DNA of 64,000 nt. It comes from a bacterium (GTDB lineage Bacteria; SZUA-79; Acidulodesulfobacterales; Acidulodesulfobacteraceae). Made by a program: the position numbers and the translations under genes. This document shows, one piece after another, positions 61,791 through 64,000 of this stretch; position 1 is the stretch's first letter; each line of letters opens with the position of its first letter. Where the stretch lies: contig JAKAKF010000224.1 in assembly GCA_021813595.1 (NCBI GenBank), positions 1 through 64,000 of the forward strand, in the 5' to 3' direction. The notes under the pieces were generated by a model. It was given only the letters and a program-made list of their open reading frames with translations. It was not told the origin of the DNA and did not search any database.

Positions 61791-61820
61791 ATTTACAATT
61801 TTTCGACACCTTTTTTCGCA

Positions 61821-61849
61821 TTGACATATTTTAAAAAAACTAATAAAAT
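61821..61849 (+). promoter_or_regulatory. Consensus-like promoter for ffh
   Basis: TTGACA (61821-61826), 17-bp spacer, TAAAAT (61844-61849). It gives a leader of about 100 nt. A second candidate -10, TATAAA (61944-61949), ends 7 nt before the ATG, so a leaderless transcript is also possible. Confidence 0.7.
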
Positions 61850-61956
61850 AATAGTTTTCAATTATAAAATCTTTCTTAATTATTAATTAAGATATTGAAT
61901 AAGCTAAAAGCCTGTTCGGTATTTTTAAAAAATTATTTAAATTATAAATTAGCGCA

Positions 61957-63333
61957 ATGTTTGACGGACTTAGTTCAAAACTCGAAAAAGTTTTTAAAAA
62001 CCTTAAAGGTTACGGAAAGCTGTCTGAAAAAAATATAGAAGACAGTCTTAAGGAAGTCAGGCTTTCTTTGCTTGAAGCCGACGTAAACTACCTTATAGTA
62101 AAAGAGTTTATAGAATCCGTAAAAAATAAAGCCGTAGGCGAAAAAGTAGCCGACAGCCTGACCCCTGCCCAACAGATTATTAAAATAATAAGGGACGAAT
62201 TAGTTGAACTGCTGGGAAACAACGAGCCTTTAAATATTAAGACAAAGCCTCCCGTCATCATAATGCTAATAGGTCTTCAGGGTTCGGGTAAAACGACTAC
62301 TGCGGGAAAACTCGCGCTTTATCTTCACAGAATGAAACGCAGCGTATATCTAGTTCCCGCGGACGTTTACAGACCGGCGGCTATACTTCAGCTTAAGAAA
62401 ATCGGCGCAAGCATAAATATTCCGGTTTACGAAACGCCGGAAGAAAATGGGAAAATCCTGCAAAAGCCCGACGAAATAGTTAAAAGCGCTATAGAAATAG
62501 CCGAAAAACATGCATACGATACCATAATCGTCGATACTGCCGGACGACTCGAAATAGACGAACCGTTAATGGACGAGCTTAAACTTCTTAAAAATAAATT
62601 TAATCCAAACGAAATATTATTCGTAGCAGACTCCATGCTGGGGCAGAGCGCGGTTACGGTAGCAAAAACCTTCAACGAAGCTCTTGATATATCAGGGGTC
62701 GTCCTAACGAAAGTTGACGGCGACGCAAGAGGCGGAGCGGCTCTTTCTATTAAAAAAACCGTCGCCAAACCGATTAAATTCATAGGCATCGGTGAAAAAC
62801 TCAGCGATTTCGAAGTCTTTTACGGCGACAGGATAGCCGACAGGATACTCGGCATGGGCGACATATTAAGCCTTATAGAAAAAGCCCAGGAGTCTATTGA
62901 CGAAAAATCTGCTAAATCTATAGAAGAATCTCTTAACAAAAAAGATTTTACGGTTAAAGATTTTGCCGAACAGCTTAAAATGATGTCAAAAATAGGCGGG
63001 ATTACTCAGATTGCAGGCATGATACCCGGCTTTTCAAAAATAAAAGATAAATTTAATTCTGAAGCGGCTGAAAAAGAGATAGTTAAAATTAAGGCTATTA
63101 TTAATTCTATGACGGAAAAAGAAAGGCTGAACCCCGACATATTAAACGGCGGAAGGCGCAAAAGAATCGCTTTAGGAAGCGGCACCACCGTCAACGATGT
63201 TAATATCTTTATAAATAAATTCGAAGAAGTAAAAAAGATTATGAAGTCTTTCAAAAAGAACAAATTGGGTTCTTTAAAAAATATAAATAATATTAAAAAC
63301 ATGTTTAACAAAGGAGATTTCAAGTGGCGGTAA
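61957..63333 (+). CDS. ffh: Signal recognition particle protein Ffh
   Basis: Product of 458 aa. N domain 1-about 90, GTPase with GLQGSGKTTTAGK (106-118), DTAGRLE, TKVDGDARGGAAL; methionine-rich M domain from about 305 with the RNA-binding GGGTxxxV-like end (LGSGTTVNDVNIFINKFEEVKKIMK). Targets nascent membrane proteins with 4.5S RNA. Its 3' end overlaps the rpsP start by 10 bp. Confidence 0.97.
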   Translation: MFDGLSSKLEKVFKNLKGYGKLSEKNIEDSLKEVRLSLLEADVNYLIVKEFIESVKNKAVGEKVADSLTPAQQIIKIIRDELVELLGNNEPLNIKTKPPVIIMLIGLQGSGKTTTAGKLALYLHRMKRSVYLVPADVYRPAAILQLKKIGASINIPVYETPEENGKILQKPDEIVKSAIEIAEKHAYDTIIVDTAGRLEIDEPLMDELKLLKNKFNPNEILFVADSMLGQSAVTVAKTFNEALDISGVVLTKVDGDARGGAALSIKKTVAKPIKFIGIGEKLSDFEVFYGDRIADRILGMGDILSLIEKAQESIDEKSAKSIEESLNKKDFTVKDFAEQLKMMSKIGGITQIAGMIPGFSKIKDKFNSEAAEKEIVKIKAIINSMTEKERLNPDILNGGRRKRIALGSGTTVNDVNIFINKFEEVKKIMKSFKKNKLGSLKNINNIKNMFNKGDFKWR

Positions 63334-63566
63334 AAATCAGATTATCTAGAATCGGTTCTCACAAAAAACCTTTTTACAGAATCGTGGCGGCTTCCGGAGA
63401 AAAAGCCGTGCAGAAAAAATTTATAGAAATACTGGGGACTTATAATCCGTGCGCCGATAAAGGCGTCCAGTTTAATATCGATAAGGACAAATTCGACAAG
63501 TGGGTAAGTTTGGGGGCAAAACCCAGCGATACCGTTATGGCGTTAGTAAAAAAACAGGCTAAATGA
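63324..63566 (+). CDS. rpsP: 30S ribosomal protein S16
   Basis: Product of 80 aa starting at GTG (63324) with AAGGAG 8 bases upstream. AVKIRLSRIGSHKKPFYRIVAA is the S16 signature. The ffh-rpsP-rimM order is widely conserved. Confidence 0.97.
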   Translation: MAVKIRLSRIGSHKKPFYRIVAASGEKAVQKKFIEILGTYNPCADKGVQFNIDKDKFDKWVSLGAKPSDTVMALVKKQAK

Positions 63567-64000
63567 ATCCCGTTTATATAGATATAGGGGAATTTATAAA
63601 ACCGCACGGTATCTTAGGCGAACTTTTATTTAATCTATACAACCCCTTGTCTAACGTTATGGATTCTGAATGCGAACTTTTTATTAAAGAAAACGGCGCA
63701 TATAAAAAATTAGAAATCGAAAAAATCAGACGGGCAAACAAAGGTTATCTCATTAAATTAAACGGCGCAGATTCTATTGAATCTGCGGAAAAGTTTAAAA
63801 AGACTTCCGTTTATATTAATAAAGCCGATATTAAATTGGATAAAGACGAATTTTTAATTTCAGATTTAATCGGTTTAAACTGCTATAACGAAAAAAAAAT
63901 TAACATAGGGTCGGTTTCGGAAATTTACGGAGGAGAAACAGACGTTATGGAAATAAAGTCCAGCGCTGCAGTTTACCTGATTCCTATGACGGCTGAAAAT
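63563..64000 (+). CDS. rimM: Ribosome maturation factor RimM (3'-truncated by window edge)
   Basis: The ATG overlaps the rpsP stop (ATGA). The frame is open for 146 codons to the window end. The N-terminal barrel begins VYIDIGEFIKPHGILGELLF, the GKxxKxHGixGex motif of RimM; a PRC-barrel-like part (LISDLIGLNCYNEKKINIGSVSEIY) starts around 105. Aids 16S processing around S19. A trmD gene is expected next but lies outside the window. Confidence 0.93.
   Translation, partial: MNPVYIDIGEFIKPHGILGELLFNLYNPLSNVMDSECELFIKENGAYKKLEIEKIRRANKGYLIKLNGADSIESAEKFKKTSVYINKADIKLDKDEFLISDLIGLNCYNEKKINIGSVSEIYGGETDVMEIKSSAAVYLIPMTAEN

Overview
The window reads as one stretch of a low-GC (roughly one-third G+C by eye), Gram-negative, anaerobic bacterial chromosome. 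Evidence: a periplasmic Spy/CpxP-like protein beside a CpxRA-like two-component pair, a DegP-type protease, indolepyruvate:ferredoxin oxidoreductase (IorAB), a MetV/MetF-like pair, a hydrogenase-4-like membrane complex, glycolate-oxidase-like GlcDF, FabK as enoyl-ACP reductase, and a probable selenoprotein. This mix fits a deltaproteobacterial-type lineage; an acidophilic or sulfur-cycling group such as Acidulodesulfobacterales (Sva0485) is a guess, since there is no rRNA here to settle it.

Layout. 1-1.7 kb: a frameshifted Sel1-repeat pseudogene and an intact secreted Sel1 protein, then tRNA-His. 1.8-9.4 kb: DoxX, a stand-alone LigD-type 3'-phosphoesterase, and pentose-phosphate genes (tal, tkt, zwf, gnd) with a cyclase-family hydrolase between gnd and zwf. 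9.5-18.1 kb: a leftward operon from a sigma70-type promoter at 18.15 kb: CoA-activase-like protein, HtrA, MetV, MetF-like, IorA, IorB, family-4 uracil-DNA glycosylase, NfeD, slipin. 18.2-25.4 kb: lipid kinase, glcD/glcF, rdgB, PHP phosphoesterase, and a Pho84-like phosphate transporter behind tandem Pho boxes. 25.4-31.6 kb: a decayed ORF, an AAA/DUF4143 ATPase, a secreted aromatic/basic protein divergent from a Spy-like protein, a response regulator/histidine kinase pair, FxsA. 31.7-39.0 kb: a six-gene Ehr-type complex related to hydrogenase-4 whose large subunit has lost all Ni-Fe cysteine ligands. 39.2-39.9 kb: an MNT/HEPN toxin-antitoxin pair. 40.1-56.7 kb: a very long leftward gene train: valS, rpmF, plsX, fabH, fabK, fabD, fabG, acpP, fabF, rpiB, glyA, nrdR, ribD, ribE, ribBA, ribH, nusB, a TusA-like selenoprotein, rph. 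56.8-64 kb: a rightward set: dnaX, ybaB, recR, a sulfatase/APS-reductase fusion, ffh, rpsP, rimM (cut by the window edge).

Most notable: (1) a TusA/SirA-family gene of 85 codons at 40.8-41.07 kb with an in-frame TGA exactly at the catalytic cysteine position, followed by a bacterial SECIS-like hairpin with a GGUC loop; (2) the 766-residue sulfatase + Fe-S APS-reductase fusion; (3) the Ehr complex without a Ni-Fe site; (4) tandem Pho boxes correctly placed in front of the phosphate transporter; (5) several transcription-unit-leading genes (valS, dnaX, the AAA ATPase, the lipid kinase, probably the response regulator and fxsA) whose -10 element ends only 5-11 nt before the ATG and which lack a Shine-Dalgarno sequence, implying leaderless or near-leaderless mRNAs; (6) a family of palindromic REP-like repeats with an AATT(C/G)AATT core in four intergenic regions. 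All positions and motifs were read by eye; no similarity search was run.
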